DNA of 59,542 nucleotides from an uncultured Xylophilus sp. (GCA_913776965.1 CAJYQL010000052.1:1-59542), one strand, 5' to 3'; counted from the first letter of the stretch, positions 8,365-17,755 are shown. Notes: generated by a model not told the origin, from the sequence alone. A program made the numbers and translations.

Positions 8365-9869
8365 GTAGTCCGCCCTGAACAATTCCGCTCTCAGTCGCTG
8401 GCCGGTCGGTGATTGCTTGGAGCGGCGAGCAGTGCCGCGATGACTGCCTGCATCGACAGTCCGAATCGGGCGCATAGAAGCCGCAGCGCGGCCAGGATCA
8501 GGCGCAGGTTGTGCCCGGCGCCGCACATCACCGCGTGCAGCGCATCGCCCAGCGCGCCCTTGAGCGGATTGCGACCCAGCCGCCCGTCCATCTTCATGTG
8601 TCCTATGGCCGGCTCGATGGCACTGCGCCGGCGGATCATGGCCTTGAGCGTCCTGGTGATACCGCGGCGCTGTCCCGAGCGCAGGATGCGCACGCCTTCG
8701 ATCTCCACGCCCCGATAGCCCTTGTCCACGACCGCAGTTGCCGGTGGCCTGTCCATGCCGGTGAGGATGCCCACCTGCTCCAGCGTCTCGACCAGCGTAT
8801 GCCCGTCGTAGGGGTTGCCCGGCATGGAGCGCATGCCCACCACCAGGCCTTCCTTCAACGTGGTGGCGATGCTGACCTTCACACCGAACTCGCAGGGTGT
8901 CCTGGCTTTGCCTTTGCTGATGCACTCCACCTCGGGCGCGTGCAGGGCGTACAGCTTGTTCTTGTCCTTCTTCGGGTCAGGATGCGGCCGGTGCGCTGCA
9001 GCAAGTCCTGGACCTTGGCCTGGGCCGCCTCGGGTAGTACGTGGAGTTGGCGCTGCACCTCGCGATGCACCCGCCCGACGCGGGTGCGCAGCGTGCGCAC
9101 CGCCTTGCGCATGCGCTTGAACTGCTTGGCGTGCGCGTAGCGCCCGATCTGTGCGGCCAGCCGCGGAGCCACCCGGTTGTAGTTCTGGCGCAGCCGCAGT
9201 CCGTTGTCCTCGGCCGCCTTGACCAGGTGCTGGCGGCTCCTGTCCAGCAGCCGGCTGTCGGTCGGATGGGCGATGGCCTTGGGCATGACGGTGGTGTCCA
9301 CGATCACCTGCTGCGTGCTGGCCTTGTGGATCACGCCGCCACGCCGGGCGGCATCGATGCTGGCTGCCAGCAGTGTCTCCACGCCCTCTTCTCCGACGCG
9401 CTTTCTCCAGCGCGTCAGGCTGGACGAATCGATGGGTAATTCGGTCTGCAGGTAAGTCTCGCCGCAGAAGAACTGCCAGTACGGGTTCTCCACCCAAGTG
9501 TTGACCACGGCCTCGTCGGAGGCATCAAAGGTGTGTTGCAGGTACAGCAGGCCAGCCACTAGACGCGGCGGCAAGGCTGGCCGGCCACGGCCGGAAGTGA
9601 ACGACACCGCGAACGTGCGCTCGATCTCAGCCCAGTTGATCAATGCGGCCAGCCTGACCAGTGGGTGCTGCATGTTGATCTGCTCGTCCAGCCTGGGGCG
9701 GAACAGTTCGGCCGTTTGCGGCTGCGAAAGCTTCGGACCCATCGGCCTCCTCGGAGCGATTTGCAAGAAAACAGGAACTGGCAAAACCATAACCTGCAAA
9801 TCCTGCGCCAATCAATCTGAAAAACCGCCAACCAGATCAACAGCTTGCAAGTTGTTCAGGGCGGACTAC
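8365..9869 (-). mobile_element. IS5/IS1182-type insertion sequence, 1505 bp, 18-bp perfect inverted repeats
   Basis: Perfect 18-bp terminal inverted repeats (GTAGTCCGCCCTGAACAA) lie at 8365-8382 and, inverted, at 9852-9869. They enclose a single transposase split by a frameshift. The outer flanks (TTTA on the left, ATAC on the right) do not match as a target duplication, so one side has probably been rearranged since insertion. The right end abuts a nuclease gene sliver. Confidence 0.85.
8391..9742 (-). pseudogene. IS5/IS1182-family DDE transposase, frameshifted
   Basis: Reading from the ATG at 9742, the frame encodes a typical N-terminal half (LINWAEIERTF, a GRPALPPRLVAGLLYL segment, IDSSSLTRWRKRVGE, VIVDTTVMPKAI). 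It goes out of frame near 8983 at ILT-(C run)-GAAGAAGGAC. The other frame continues as PKKDKNKLYALHAPEVEC and then DKGYRG, IGHMKMDGRLGRN and ALHAVMCGAGHNLRL, the C-terminal half. One missing C in a run at 8983-8985 would rejoin both parts into a protein of about 450 residues. Either the element is inactivated or the base is a sequencing error. Confidence 0.85.
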
Positions 9870-9870
9870 A

Positions 9871-9978
9871 TACCGGCAGCTTTCCGTGCGGCTCGCCGAG
9901 ATCGACGCACCGGAAAAGGCGCAGCCCTTTGGTCAGCGATCGAGAGCATCGTTGGCGGCCCTGTGCTTCGGCACACCT
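9871..9978 (+). pseudogene. Fragment of a staphylococcal-nuclease-like (SNase) gene
   Basis: Between the IS right end and the IS3 remnant, 36 in-frame codons read YRQLSVRLAEIDAPEK, then AQPFGQRSRASLAALCFG. This matches the core of thermonuclease-type proteins (R-L-x-x-I-D-A-P-E ... Q-P-F-G). Both ends of the gene are missing, replaced by mobile-element sequence on each side. No matching remainder is seen left of the IS. Confidence 0.7.
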
Positions 9979-10315
9979 GATCGTGCGCTCCGACCAAGGC
10001 TGGCACTACAAGATGCAGCCCTACCGAGCGATGCTCGCGCGACGCGAAGCCAGGCAAAGCATGAGTCGCAAAGGCAACTGCTTCGACAACGCGGCGATTG
10101 AAAGCTTCTTCGGCACCCTCAAGGCCGAGTATTTCCATCTCGAGAAGCCCGACAGCATTGATGCGCTCGAAGCGGGCGTGCATGATTACGTCCACTACTA
10201 CAACCACGAGCCCATCAAGCTCGGTCTGCAAGGGCTCAGCCCGGTGGAATACCGGCTGATAAGTACCGCTTGAACGGCGGCATCGTTACCGTCCAACTTC
10301 TGGGCGTCAGTTCAA
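9979..10315 (+). mobile_element. IS3-family remnant: transposase OrfB C-terminus and right end
   Basis: About 98 codons up to the stop at 10271-10273 encode the C-terminal part of an IS3 OrfB: LIVRSDQGWHYKM, SRKGNCFDNAAIESFFGTLK, YYNHEPIKLGLQGLSPVEYRL. The second D and the E of the DDE core are present. The first D and all of OrfA are missing. The sequence after the stop (CCGTCCAACTTCTGGGCGTC) resembles an IS3 right end. It interrupts a LysR gene. Confidence 0.8.
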
Positions 10316-10502
10316 AGCCGGGGCGGTTCAAGTCCAGCTTTCGGGGAAGTCGGGTAAACAATGGCGCGCCCAGTTGATCTTCCAGATCACGGATCGCCCG
10401 TGAAAGCGAGGCCTGATCAATATGGATCCTTTCGGCTGCACGGCGGAAGTTGAGTTCCTCAGCAACCGCAATGAAATAGCGAATATGTCTAAGTTCGATC
10501 AT
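10316..10502 (-). pseudogene. LysR-family regulator, N-terminal fragment
   Basis: From an ATG at 10502 the frame reads IELRHIRYFIAVAEELNF then RRAAERIHIDQASLSRAIRDL and LGAPLFTRLPRKLDLNRPG, the winged HTH of a LysR regulator. After about 62 codons homology stops at the IS3 right end. The effector domain is absent here. A separate LysR C-terminus at 39.4 kb is on the opposite strand; whether the two were once one gene cannot be told by eye. Confidence 0.8.
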
Positions 10503-10639
10503 TAAGCCCTGACCCACTCCCTCCCGTAAATCCACTCTTCCGGGCTAGAACACGCGACGCGCAATTGCATTGCAAGCGCCCCGGCTACGCGGGCGTTGCG
10601 AAGATCAATCTCTTTTCGAACCTACGAGTAAGCCAATGC

Positions 10640-11920
10640 TTATCCACCCAAGAGCCTAGCCGGCCAGATCACCAGTTGAGGAAACAGGACCATCAGAAAC
10701 ATCATTGCGAACTCCGCTGCTGCGAAGGGCAGAGCGCCCCGCGTCAGCTCGTCCATCCTCATTCTCCCGACACCTGCGACAACATTTAGTACGACGCCAA
10801 CAGGCGGAGTGATCAAGCCTATTGAGTTGTTGATGATGAAAAGCACACCGAAGTAGATTGGGTCGATCCCCGCTTTGGTGATGATCGGCATCAGGACCGG
10901 TGTGAGGATGAGGATCGTGGGTGTCATGTCCATGGCGGTACCAACCGCAATGACCAAAGCCATGATGAGGAACATCAGGAGCATCGGACTCGAGATGAGC
11001 GGCTCGAGTAACTCCACCAACATGGTAGGCAGATCGGCGACGGTGATCAGCCAAGCAGACACCATGGCAGCAGCGACCAGGAACATCACGACGCCACTTG
11101 TCTTGGACGCCGAGACGAAGAGGGCGTAGAACTGGGAGGGCCTCAGCTCCCGATAGACAACCGTGGCGACGAACAACGCATAGACAGCAGCCACAACGGC
11201 CGCCTCGGTAGGGGTGAAGACGCCGAACCGCAAGCCAACCAAGATGATCAAGGGTAGCAACAGCGCCCATGTTGCCTCCCGCAGGGCCTTGAGTACCTCT
11301 GTCGAGGATTTGCGTGCGGGAGGAATCACCTTTTCGCGGCGAACGAGCCACCACCAAGTAGCCCACAGGGACGCGCCAATCAGCAGACCCGGAAAGATGC
11401 CCGCCAGAAAGAGCTTGGATATTGAGACATTGGCCGTGACGCCGAAGATGACGAAACCGATGGACGGCGGAATGATCGGTCCGATGACCCCCGATGCGGC
11501 AATGAGACCACCTGAACGGCTCCTGTCGTGACCAGCCGCGACCATCATCGGAATGAGCAATGCCGCCAAGGCAGCGGCGTCGGCCACTGCGGATCCTGAC
11601 AGTGCGGAAAGCAGGCATGCTGACACGATCGCAACGTAGCCCAAGCCGCCACGGATGTGTCCAACGACGGCCATCGCGAGGTTGATGATGCGTCGCGACA
11701 ACCCGCCCTGGTTCATGGCCTCGCCTGCGAGCATGAAGAAAGGTACCGCCAGCAGAGGGAAGCTGTCTGCGCCGTTGATTACGTTCTGAGCAAGGATCTG
11801 GGCATCGAACATGTCGAGATGCCACATGAGCGCGACGCCACACAGGAGGAGCGAGTAGGCGATGGGCACGCCGATCGCCATGCACCCTAGCAGGGCGCCG
11901 AGGAAAACTGCAATCGTCAT
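10640..11920 (-). CDS. dctM: TRAP transporter large permease (DctM type)
   Basis: A 426-residue, 12-13-helix membrane protein that would carry the substrate with Na+ symport. Characteristic stretches are GIPIAYSLL-like ends, PFFMLAGEAMNQGGLSRRI, GSAVADAAALAALLIPMM, GVIGPIIPPSI and GLITPPVGVVLNV. The ATG at 11920 lies one base after the DctQ stop (11922), so the two are coupled. It is the last gene of a leftward operon of Bug receptor, DctP, dehydrogenase, DctQ and DctM. Together DctP, Q and M make a complete TRAP system, probably for a carboxylic acid handled by the flanking CoA and aldehyde enzymes. Confidence 0.93.
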   Translation of the reverse strand: MTIAVFLGALLGCMAIGVPIAYSLLLCGVALMWHLDMFDAQILAQNVINGADSFPLLAVPFFMLAGEAMNQGGLSRRIINLAMAVVGHIRGGLGYVAIVSACLLSALSGSAVADAAALAALLIPMMVAAGHDRSRSGGLIAASGVIGPIIPPSIGFVIFGVTANVSISKLFLAGIFPGLLIGASLWATWWWLVRREKVIPPARKSSTEVLKALREATWALLLPLIILVGLRFGVFTPTEAAVVAAVYALFVATVVYRELRPSQFYALFVSASKTSGVVMFLVAAAMVSAWLITVADLPTMLVELLEPLISSPMLLMFLIMALVIAVGTAMDMTPTILILTPVLMPIITKAGIDPIYFGVLFIINNSIGLITPPVGVVLNVVAGVGRMRMDELTRGALPFAAAEFAMMFLMVLFPQLVIWPARLLGG

Positions 11921-11921
11921 A

Positions 11922-12524
11922 TCAGGAGCCTCGCGTATCGGAGCCGTTGCCCACCTGCGGTAGTCGTTCGTTCGCGTCACGGTGCGCGATCTCTGCATTG
12001 ATGCGGTCGATGTCGGCTTGCTCTTCCGACTCATGCACCATCACCAGTTCATCCTCTCGCAATTGACCGGTGAGAGCTCTCCAGAGATCGTGGAAGAGGA
12101 AGACAATGGCTGAGACGCCATAGATAACGCCGACGAAGTAGAAGATCGCCACCGAAGCGCCGGAGGTCGGCGCTCTTACATCCCAGTTGACCAGTGTCTG
12201 CTGCCAGCTTCCACTCAATAGCAGCCAGGTCGCGTACAGCATCAGCCCGTGAGAGACGATGAGGCACACCTTCTTGCCCCACACTGGAAGCCTTCGAATG
12301 AGCGCGTCGGTCCCTAGGTGTGCGTGCTCGCGGACTGCGACGATGGCTCCGAGAAAAGTCATCCATACGAAGAGCCAGCGCGATACCTCTTCCGACACGG
12401 GAATGCCCGAATTGAAGCCGTATCGCAATACGACATTGGTGAAGACCATCAACACCATCAGCGCAAGAAGGACCGCCATGACAGCCTCCAGACTGCGGCA
12501 GTACAAGGAAAATAGTCGGGTCAT
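11922..12524 (-). CDS. dctQ: TRAP transporter small permease (DctQ type)
   Basis: A 200-residue protein with four predicted membrane helices: about 12-32, 50-68, 88-108 and 128-150. The DctQ signature region VFTNVVLRYGFNSGIPVSEE then SRWLFVWMTFLGA is clear. A hydrophilic acidic C-terminal tail (ESEEQADIDRINAEIAHRD) is longer than in many DctQ proteins. It directly precedes dctM and follows the dehydrogenase gene by 43 bp. It forms the membrane complex with DctM. Confidence 0.92.
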   Translation of the reverse strand: MTRLFSLYCRSLEAVMAVLLALMVLMVFTNVVLRYGFNSGIPVSEEVSRWLFVWMTFLGAIVAVREHAHLGTDALIRRLPVWGKKVCLIVSHGLMLYATWLLLSGSWQQTLVNWDVRAPTSGASVAIFYFVGVIYGVSAIVFLFHDLWRALTGQLREDELVMVHESEEQADIDRINAEIAHRDANERLPQVGNGSDTRGS

Positions 12525-12567
12525 TCAGTAGCCCCAGATGTTTTAAACGAGGTGTTTCAAAAGGCAC

Positions 12568-13482
12568 TCAACCACCGGGCCGCGTTGCGTAGAGTCGGAC
12601 AATGGATACGGTCTCGTCGTCTCCATGGCCGCTCTGCACGAACCGCGAGTACTGGGCGGTTGCGGCTTCGACTACGGGGAGATTGAGCGGAATGCTGCGC
12701 CGAAGTGACTCAACATGGCCCAAGTCCTTCAGCAATTGCGCGGCGCGCCCTGTGGGTGGTACAAAGTCTTCCGATGCCATCCGCGGCCACGCTCTTTGGA
12801 GCGCCTGCGAGTCCGCCATGCCTCCCGCCAGGCTTGTTGGCACAAGAGCGGCATCCAGGCCGAGCTCACGGGTCAGCGCCAGTGCCTCGGCGAGCAACAC
12901 GAATGTTCCACCCACCAGGGCTTGGTTGATCGCCTTCATGACCTGACCTGATCCGACGTCGCCGACACGCGTTGAGCGTGTTGCCAGGGCTGCGAGGATG
13001 GGCTGGACACTTTCCAGGGCGTCAGCGCTACCGCCGGCCATGATGGTCAGTCCGCCTGTTTCGGCGGCGGCTGGTCCACCGGATACCGGCGCATCGATCC
13101 ATTCGATGCCATGGGCGAGCGCGCGCTTCGCGATGTCCCTGCTCTGCTCAGGCGCCAGTGTCGAGAAGTCCAGCACTAAACGCGGGCGCCGGCTGTGTGC
13201 GTGAGCGACACCCTCGGGACCGAATACCACGGCGTCGACCGCGACGTGATCCAGGACGCACAGGCAGATGATGTCGCACTGTTCGGCCACGTCGGCGGGC
13301 GATTGGGCACGGCTTCCGCCGGCAGCCGCCAATGCGTCGCATCGATCCGCCTCGCGATTCCAGCCAACCACTGCAAAACCGCGCGTCGCCAAACGCCGCG
13401 CCATCGGCAGGCCGAGCAGGCCCAACCCGATGAAGCCCACACGGTTGCCGTGCGCTTCGAACGTCTGCGCGCGGTGCATCAC
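12568..13482 (-). CDS. 3-hydroxyisobutyrate/tartronate-semialdehyde-type dehydrogenase
   Basis: A 304-residue NAD(P)-dependent beta-hydroxyacid dehydrogenase. The N-terminal Rossmann loop is VGFIGLGLLGLPMARRL. The substrate signature is IDAPVSGGPAAAETGGLTIM, and the catalytic lysine sits in GSGQVMKAINQAL. Members oxidise 3-hydroxyisobutyrate or reduce tartronate semialdehyde (GarR/GlxR); the exact substrate is not readable. It overlaps the end of the dctP gene by 4 bp, so it is co-translated with the TRAP receptor. With the HpaI-type aldolase and glycerate kinase across the regulator, a GarL-GarR-GarK-like route is conceivable. Confidence 0.9.
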   Translation of the reverse strand: MMHRAQTFEAHGNRVGFIGLGLLGLPMARRLATRGFAVVGWNREADRCDALAAAGGSRAQSPADVAEQCDIICLCVLDHVAVDAVVFGPEGVAHAHSRRPRLVLDFSTLAPEQSRDIAKRALAHGIEWIDAPVSGGPAAAETGGLTIMAGGSADALESVQPILAALATRSTRVGDVGSGQVMKAINQALVGGTFVLLAEALALTRELGLDAALVPTSLAGGMADSQALQRAWPRMASEDFVPPTGRAAQLLKDLGHVESLRRSIPLNLPVVEAATAQYSRFVQSGHGDDETVSIVRLYATRPGG

Positions 13483-14543
13483 TGCCGGGCAGACGTGGCT
13501 GTGACGCGTACCCGGGCGACTTCGTCGCGCAGCTCCTTGGTGATGGTTGCGCCCGAGTCCTGTGCGAGTTTCTCCGCGACCGGCTGCACCTTCTGGCGCA
13601 GCCGCTCGACCTCGGCCGATGCCAAGTCGTTGACCTTCAGGCCCGCCGCCTTGATGGTCTCCAGGGCCTTGGCCTCTGCATCGCGGGACACTTTGCGCTG
13701 GTAGGGTTTGGCTTCATTCGCTGCTTCCAGCAGGATCTTGCGCTCGTCCTCTGACAGCTTGTCCCAGGTTCTCTTGCTCGCGATGACAAGCAGAGGGTTG
13801 TAGGTATGGCGAGTAATGGACAGGAACTTCTGTGCTTCATGCAGCCGCGAACCGACAATGGAGGTGAGCGGGTTCTCCTGACCGTCCACGGCACGGCTCT
13901 CCAACGCGCCGTAAAGCTCGGGGAACGACAGCGCAACGGGATTGGCATCCAACGCACGCATCATGTCGACGTAGATCGGAATCTGCTGGACCCGCACCTT
14001 CAGCCCACGAAAGTCCTCGATCGTGTTGATCGGCTTGGTGCTCGTGGTGAAGTTGCGAAAGCCATGGTCCCAGTAGCTCAGGCCCACGAGGTTCTTGCTG
14101 GGCAAGATGGCCAGGAGCTTGGCGCCGAACGGTCCGTCCAGAACGGCATCCGCTTCCCCGGCGCTTTGAAACAGAAACGGCATGTCGAACATCCCGAACT
14201 CCTTGCTGACTCCCGTCAGCGAGCCGGGCACCATCACCGACAGGTCGATCGTCCCGCCCTGCATCGATGAAACGATCTGCATGTCGCTACCCAGCGTGCC
14301 GCCAGGGTACAGACGGACGACCAGCTTGCCCGCGCTCTTTGCATTGACCAACTCGGCGAAGCGCTCGGCGCCGACACCATGCGGGTGCTCCTTGACGTTC
14401 ACGAAGGACATGCGCAGGATCTTCTTGTCCTGCGCGTGGGCATTGACGCCGCCGCCGAGCGTCAGCGCCATACCGAGCAGTCCTGCGCCGATCGCTCCGC
14501 CAAGAGAGCGAAGGTGCGGGAACTTCAGAATCGAAGGAATCAT
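13479..14543 (-). CDS. dctP: TRAP transporter substrate-binding protein (DctP type)
   Basis: A 354-residue periplasmic receptor. The ATG at 14543 gives a signal peptide (SLGGAIGAGLLGMALTLGGG ... AHAQ, cleavage near residue 37) after an AGGAG-like region; the much longer open frame upstream has no coherent protein. Family features include LRMSFVNVKEHPHG, DMPFLFQSAGEADAVLDGP, the substrate-binding arginine region FRGLKVRVQQIPIYVDMMRA and LSFPELYGALESRAVDGQENP. It binds the ligand and delivers it to DctQM. It lies 41 bp downstream of the Bug-receptor gene, so one operon holds receptors of two transporter types. Confidence 0.93.
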   Translation of the reverse strand: MIPSILKFPHLRSLGGAIGAGLLGMALTLGGGVNAHAQDKKILRMSFVNVKEHPHGVGAERFAELVNAKSAGKLVVRLYPGGTLGSDMQIVSSMQGGTIDLSVMVPGSLTGVSKEFGMFDMPFLFQSAGEADAVLDGPFGAKLLAILPSKNLVGLSYWDHGFRNFTTSTKPINTIEDFRGLKVRVQQIPIYVDMMRALDANPVALSFPELYGALESRAVDGQENPLTSIVGSRLHEAQKFLSITRHTYNPLLVIASKRTWDKLSEDERKILLEAANEAKPYQRKVSRDAEAKALETIKAAGLKVNDLASAEVERLRQKVQPVAEKLAQDSGATITKELRDEVARVRVTATSARQ

Positions 14544-14584
14544 TGGTTGTCTCCAGGAGGTGACGCTATAGCGCCGTTTAAGAA

Positions 14585-15568
14585 CTAGCTGCCGCTTTGG
14601 TCGAACTTGATGCCCTGGCTTTGCACGATGGACTTCGCGCGATCCAGGGCCTTCTTGATCTCGACCCCGAACTCTTCGGATGTGGTACTGACTGGCTCGG
14701 AGCCCGTCTGCACGACACGCGCCTGCACGTCGGGCTGAGACATGACCTTTTTTGTGACTGCGTTGAGCTTCGTCTGGATGTCGCGAGGGAGGTTCGCAGG
14801 GGCTACCAGGCCGTACCAGACGCCGTCGTTGATCGCGCCAAGACCCAATTCCGCGTAGGTGGGAACTTCTGGCAAGGTGGCTAGCCGCGTAGGCCAGGCC
14901 ACGGCCACGGGTCGAGCGCGCTTGCTCTGGATTGCTTGGATCGACCCAGGCATGCTGTCGAAGAACAGTTCCAGCTGCGCCCCCATCAGGTCCGTCAATG
15001 CGGGGCCGGAGCCGCGGTAGGGCACGTGGGTCAATTGGGCACCGATGAGTGACGAGAACAGCGCCCCCGTGAGGTGGTGGACGCCGCATGTTCCTCCCGT
15101 GGCGTAGCGCACAGCGCCGGGGGCTTTGCGGGCGATGTAAGACTTCAATTCTTCAAAGTTCTGGGCCGGTACGTCCATGTTCATGACCAGCACGTTGGGT
15201 GTGCGGGCCAGATTGCCGATGGGCGTGAAGTCCTTGACGGGGTCGTATCCGCCCTTGGGATTGCAGGCGACATTGGCCGCATGGGTTCCGACCGTTGCCA
15301 GTCCGAGCGTGTAGCCATCGGCGGGTGACTTCGCGACTGCCAAGGCCCCGATCGCCCCGCCCGCTCCGGCGCGGTTGTCCACGACGACAGGTTGACCGAG
15401 TTCCCTGCTGGCGGCATCTGCCCAGATCCGGGCCACGATGTCCGTAGCCCCGCCGGGTGCGAAGCCCACGACGAGGCGGATGGGTTTGGTTGGGTACGTC
15501 TGGGCTGAGGCGCAGACCGCCGTGGCCATCAGCAGGCAGGCGGCAGCAATTCGTTGAACACAAGACAT
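14585..15568 (-). CDS. Bug-family (tripartite tricarboxylate transporter) receptor
   Basis: A 327-residue periplasmic binding protein with signal peptide (residues 1-22, ending CASA-Q). Bug hallmarks: YPTKPIRLVVGFAPGGATDI, GQPVVVDNRAGAGGAIGA, LTHVPYRGSGPALTDLMGAQ and LPEVPTYAELG. It leads the leftward operon with the TRAP genes, and its start lies 58 bp from a palindrome shared with the divergent ALDH unit, pointing to GntR control. No TctA/TctB membrane partners are in the window, as is usual for Bug proteins. The ligand is unknown, probably a carboxylate. Confidence 0.92.
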   Translation of the reverse strand: MSCVQRIAAACLLMATAVCASAQTYPTKPIRLVVGFAPGGATDIVARIWADAASRELGQPVVVDNRAGAGGAIGALAVAKSPADGYTLGLATVGTHAANVACNPKGGYDPVKDFTPIGNLARTPNVLVMNMDVPAQNFEELKSYIARKAPGAVRYATGGTCGVHHLTGALFSSLIGAQLTHVPYRGSGPALTDLMGAQLELFFDSMPGSIQAIQSKRARPVAVAWPTRLATLPEVPTYAELGLGAINDGVWYGLVAPANLPRDIQTKLNAVTKKVMSQPDVQARVVQTGSEPVSTTSEEFGVEIKKALDRAKSIVQSQGIKFDQSGS

Positions 15569-15625
15569 CTAGTTTGTCTCCTTGTTTGTGGGCTTTTCTG
15601 TGACAAGTGTTCCGCATATCTTTAT

Positions 15626-15639
15626 AAGTGTCAACACTT
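15626..15639. promoter_or_regulatory. Predicted GntR/FadR operator in front of the Bug-TRAP operon
   Basis: The palindrome AAGTGTCAACACTT lies 58 bp upstream of the Bug-receptor start. The same 14 bp in inverse orientation, AAGTGTTGACACTT, occurs at 17756-17769 between the regulator and ALDH genes, and the match extends to 16 bp with flanks. A further half-site, CAAGTGT, is at 15604-15610. Confidence 0.75.
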
Positions 15640-16197
15640 GAATACAAAGTGCATGCTTTGAAGGAGGGCTGCCCCATGCGGTGCAGATGACCGCCGTTGC
15701 ATCAGCAGGCCAGCATCATTGGCGGGCGCGCGTGCCGGGCTTGAAGCGGTGGCTGCCGTGGCGCCGAAGCTCTCCCGCGTGGCATGGCTCAAGGCCATGT
15801 GGTCCTGCCAAGGCGTGTTCCATAGCGGCGCGCCCACGGCGGTGAGAGTCGTTCAAAGGTGTGGCGGCAACTGCGCGTGAGTGGTGGCCACTGCGCTCGC
15901 GAGGGCAAGCGTTCGTCCACTCGCAAGCACGCTCTGCACTGAAGCGCCGGCTGCATGAGAAGGGCGCGACGTTCCGGGAGATTTCAAACATCCCTCGCCT
16001 GGACTGGGCCAACACCGGTTCGGGAGGGCGGCATTTCCCCCGGCGCAGATGGCCGCCGACTTGGAGACCAGCGACCCAACCACCTTCACTCAGGCGAACA
16101 AGACATCGACCAGCGTTGCGCTGAGTCGTGCCAGGTTGGCGCGAAGCGCCTGAAAATCTCACATGGTCAGCGATTCCTGGTCACTGCGACGTACGTC
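15640..16197. other. 558-bp stretch without a recognisable gene
   Basis: It lies between the Bug-operon promoter and the enoyl-CoA hydratase stop. Open frames exist on both strands but all have poor composition, no ribosome site and no family resemblance. It may be decayed coding sequence. Nothing else is seen in it. Confidence 0.5.
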
Positions 16198-17001
16198 TCA
16201 GTCCTGCCGCCACTGGGGTGCGCGCTTCTCGAAGAAGGCCTCATAGCCTTCGCGCGCGGCCGGCAGTTGGTAAGCGTGGACGAAGCACTCTGCTTCGTAT
16301 TCCAGATGGGCACGGAACTCGGAACGAAATGTCCGGTCGGCGAGCCGCGCCATCGCTTGGATGGACGAATTCGGCTGCGCCGCAATCTCGCCCGCAAGCG
16401 TCCGCACCCGTTCGTCGAGTGCTTCGTCATCGACCACCTCGTCGATCACGCCGAGAGCAAGGGCCGTCGCCGCGTCGAGCGATTGGCCGGTGTAGAGCAG
16501 CCGCTTGGCCAGGGACGGGCGGATCTGGCGGGTAAGAAGAACGATTCCTCCGGTGCCCGGCCATGCGCCCCGCTTGACTTCAGGCAGGGCCAGCATGGCG
16601 TTGCGGGTAGCGACGCGGTAGCTGCATCCCAGTGCCAGCTCGAGTCCACCGCCCATGCAGGCGCCACGGATGGAGGCGATGATCGGAACGTCGAGTTCGA
16701 CCAGGGCGAGGATCATCCGGTGCGCGTTATGCACATGCGCACGGGCAACCGCAGGGTCGAATCGCTGCGGATACTCGCTCAGGTCGGCACCGGCGCAAAA
16801 GCTTCTCGGGCCGCTGTCTAACACGATGCACCGCACGTTCGGATCATCTTGAACAGACAGGAAGAACGAACCCAGTTCCCTGCGCACGACCTGGTTCAGC
16901 ACGCCGAGCGGCGGGTTGTCGATGGAAACGTGGCGCACTGCTGCCGTCGAGCCTACCCGCACGGAGAGGGCGCTCCATGATGGAGTCGTGATGTCGTTCA
17001 C
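16198..17001 (-). CDS. Enoyl-CoA hydratase/isomerase family protein
   Basis: A 267-residue crotonase-fold enzyme, expected to hydrate or isomerise an enoyl-CoA. Signature parts: RSFCAGADLSEY (CoA pocket), IRGACMGGGLELALGCSYRV (oxyanion-hole glycines) and LPEVKRGAWPGTGGI, which holds the usual catalytic-glutamate region. It overlaps the GntR gene stop by 4 bp (ATGA), so regulator and enzyme are one transcript. With the acyl-CoA dehydrogenase and CoA-transferase on the other side of the operator it supplies the second step of a beta-oxidation-like sequence. Exact substrate unknown. Confidence 0.9.
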   Translation of the reverse strand: MNDITTPSWSALSVRVGSTAAVRHVSIDNPPLGVLNQVVRRELGSFFLSVQDDPNVRCIVLDSGPRSFCAGADLSEYPQRFDPAVARAHVHNAHRMILALVELDVPIIASIRGACMGGGLELALGCSYRVATRNAMLALPEVKRGAWPGTGGIVLLTRQIRPSLAKRLLYTGQSLDAATALALGVIDEVVDDEALDERVRTLAGEIAAQPNSSIQAMARLADRTFRSEFRAHLEYEAECFVHAYQLPAAREGYEAFFEKRAPQWRQD

Positions 17002-17681
17002 GGGTGGGGAGCGGAGCGGGTCACCGTGTCGAGCATCCGTTGCTTGCCGGTGAGGATGTGGCTCTCGAAGTAGTCGGCCGCTTCCGCGACCTTGCCGTTT
17101 CGAAGCGCCTCGACGAGCGCGGAGTGCTCCGCATGCGACAGCTGCATCTGCGCCATGGTGTACACGCCCTTGCGCAGGTACAGGCTCAGTTCGGCCTCGA
17201 TGGTGTTGTTGAGCTCGATGAGCCGGGGGTTCTTGGTGATGGCCATGAGGTGGTCATGAAAGGCATTGTTGAGCTGGTGGTACGTGCCACCATCGCGGTT
17301 GTTCAGGGCAGCCTCCATCTGCTCCAGCAACTCCACTAAACGCCCCTCCTCCTCCGCCTCCAGCCGGGTGGCAGCAAGACGACCCGCAGTGCGGGCAATT
17401 CCGGCACGGATGTCGTACAGATCGAGCGCCGCTTCAAGCGACACCTTGCGGACCTCGGCCCCTCGATTGGGAATGATGCGCACAAGGCCGCTGCGCTCAA
17501 GGGCGCGCAGAGCCTCCCGGGCCGAATTGCGGCCCACACCCAAATTTGCGGCCAGGGCTTGCTCGTTGACTCGCTCGCCCGGCTGGAGTGTGCCGTTCGC
17601 GATCATCTGCCGCACCCTGTCTTGGATCTCGTCCAGCCGTGTCGCGATCACCTCGGCATCTCGAACTGCAGCTTTGCTCAT
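16998..17681 (-). CDS. GntR-family (FadR/FCD) transcriptional regulator
   Basis: A 227-residue regulator. The N-terminal winged HTH reads RVRQMIANGTLQPGERVNEQ, then LAANLGVGRNSAREALRALE and SGLVRIIPNRGAEVRKV. The C-terminal FCD domain keeps the acidic/histidine metal set (FHDHLMAIT, SHAEHSALVEAL, FESHILTG). It is divergent from the ALDH gene, and a 14-bp palindrome sits between them at 17756-17769, 75 bp from its own start. A copy precedes the Bug-TRAP operon. Ligand is probably an acid or acyl-CoA of the pathway, acting as inducer; this is inferred. Confidence 0.93.
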   Translation of the reverse strand: MSKAAVRDAEVIATRLDEIQDRVRQMIANGTLQPGERVNEQALAANLGVGRNSAREALRALERSGLVRIIPNRGAEVRKVSLEAALDLYDIRAGIARTAGRLAATRLEAEEEGRLVELLEQMEAALNNRDGGTYHQLNNAFHDHLMAITKNPRLIELNNTIEAELSLYLRKGVYTMAQMQLSHAEHSALVEALRNGKVAEAADYFESHILTGKQRMLDTVTRSAPHP

Positions 17682-17755
17682 AGCTTTTCCAAGAAGTTTT
17701 CATTGAGTCTACAGCACAAAACAAAACCCATCCATTATGCGTACACTTTAAAATC

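Noticed and set aside
15955-16821. Long plus-strand open frame of 288 codons
   Set aside because: It mostly overlaps the enoyl-CoA hydratase gene in antisense, has no ribosome site and its composition is that of a shadow frame.
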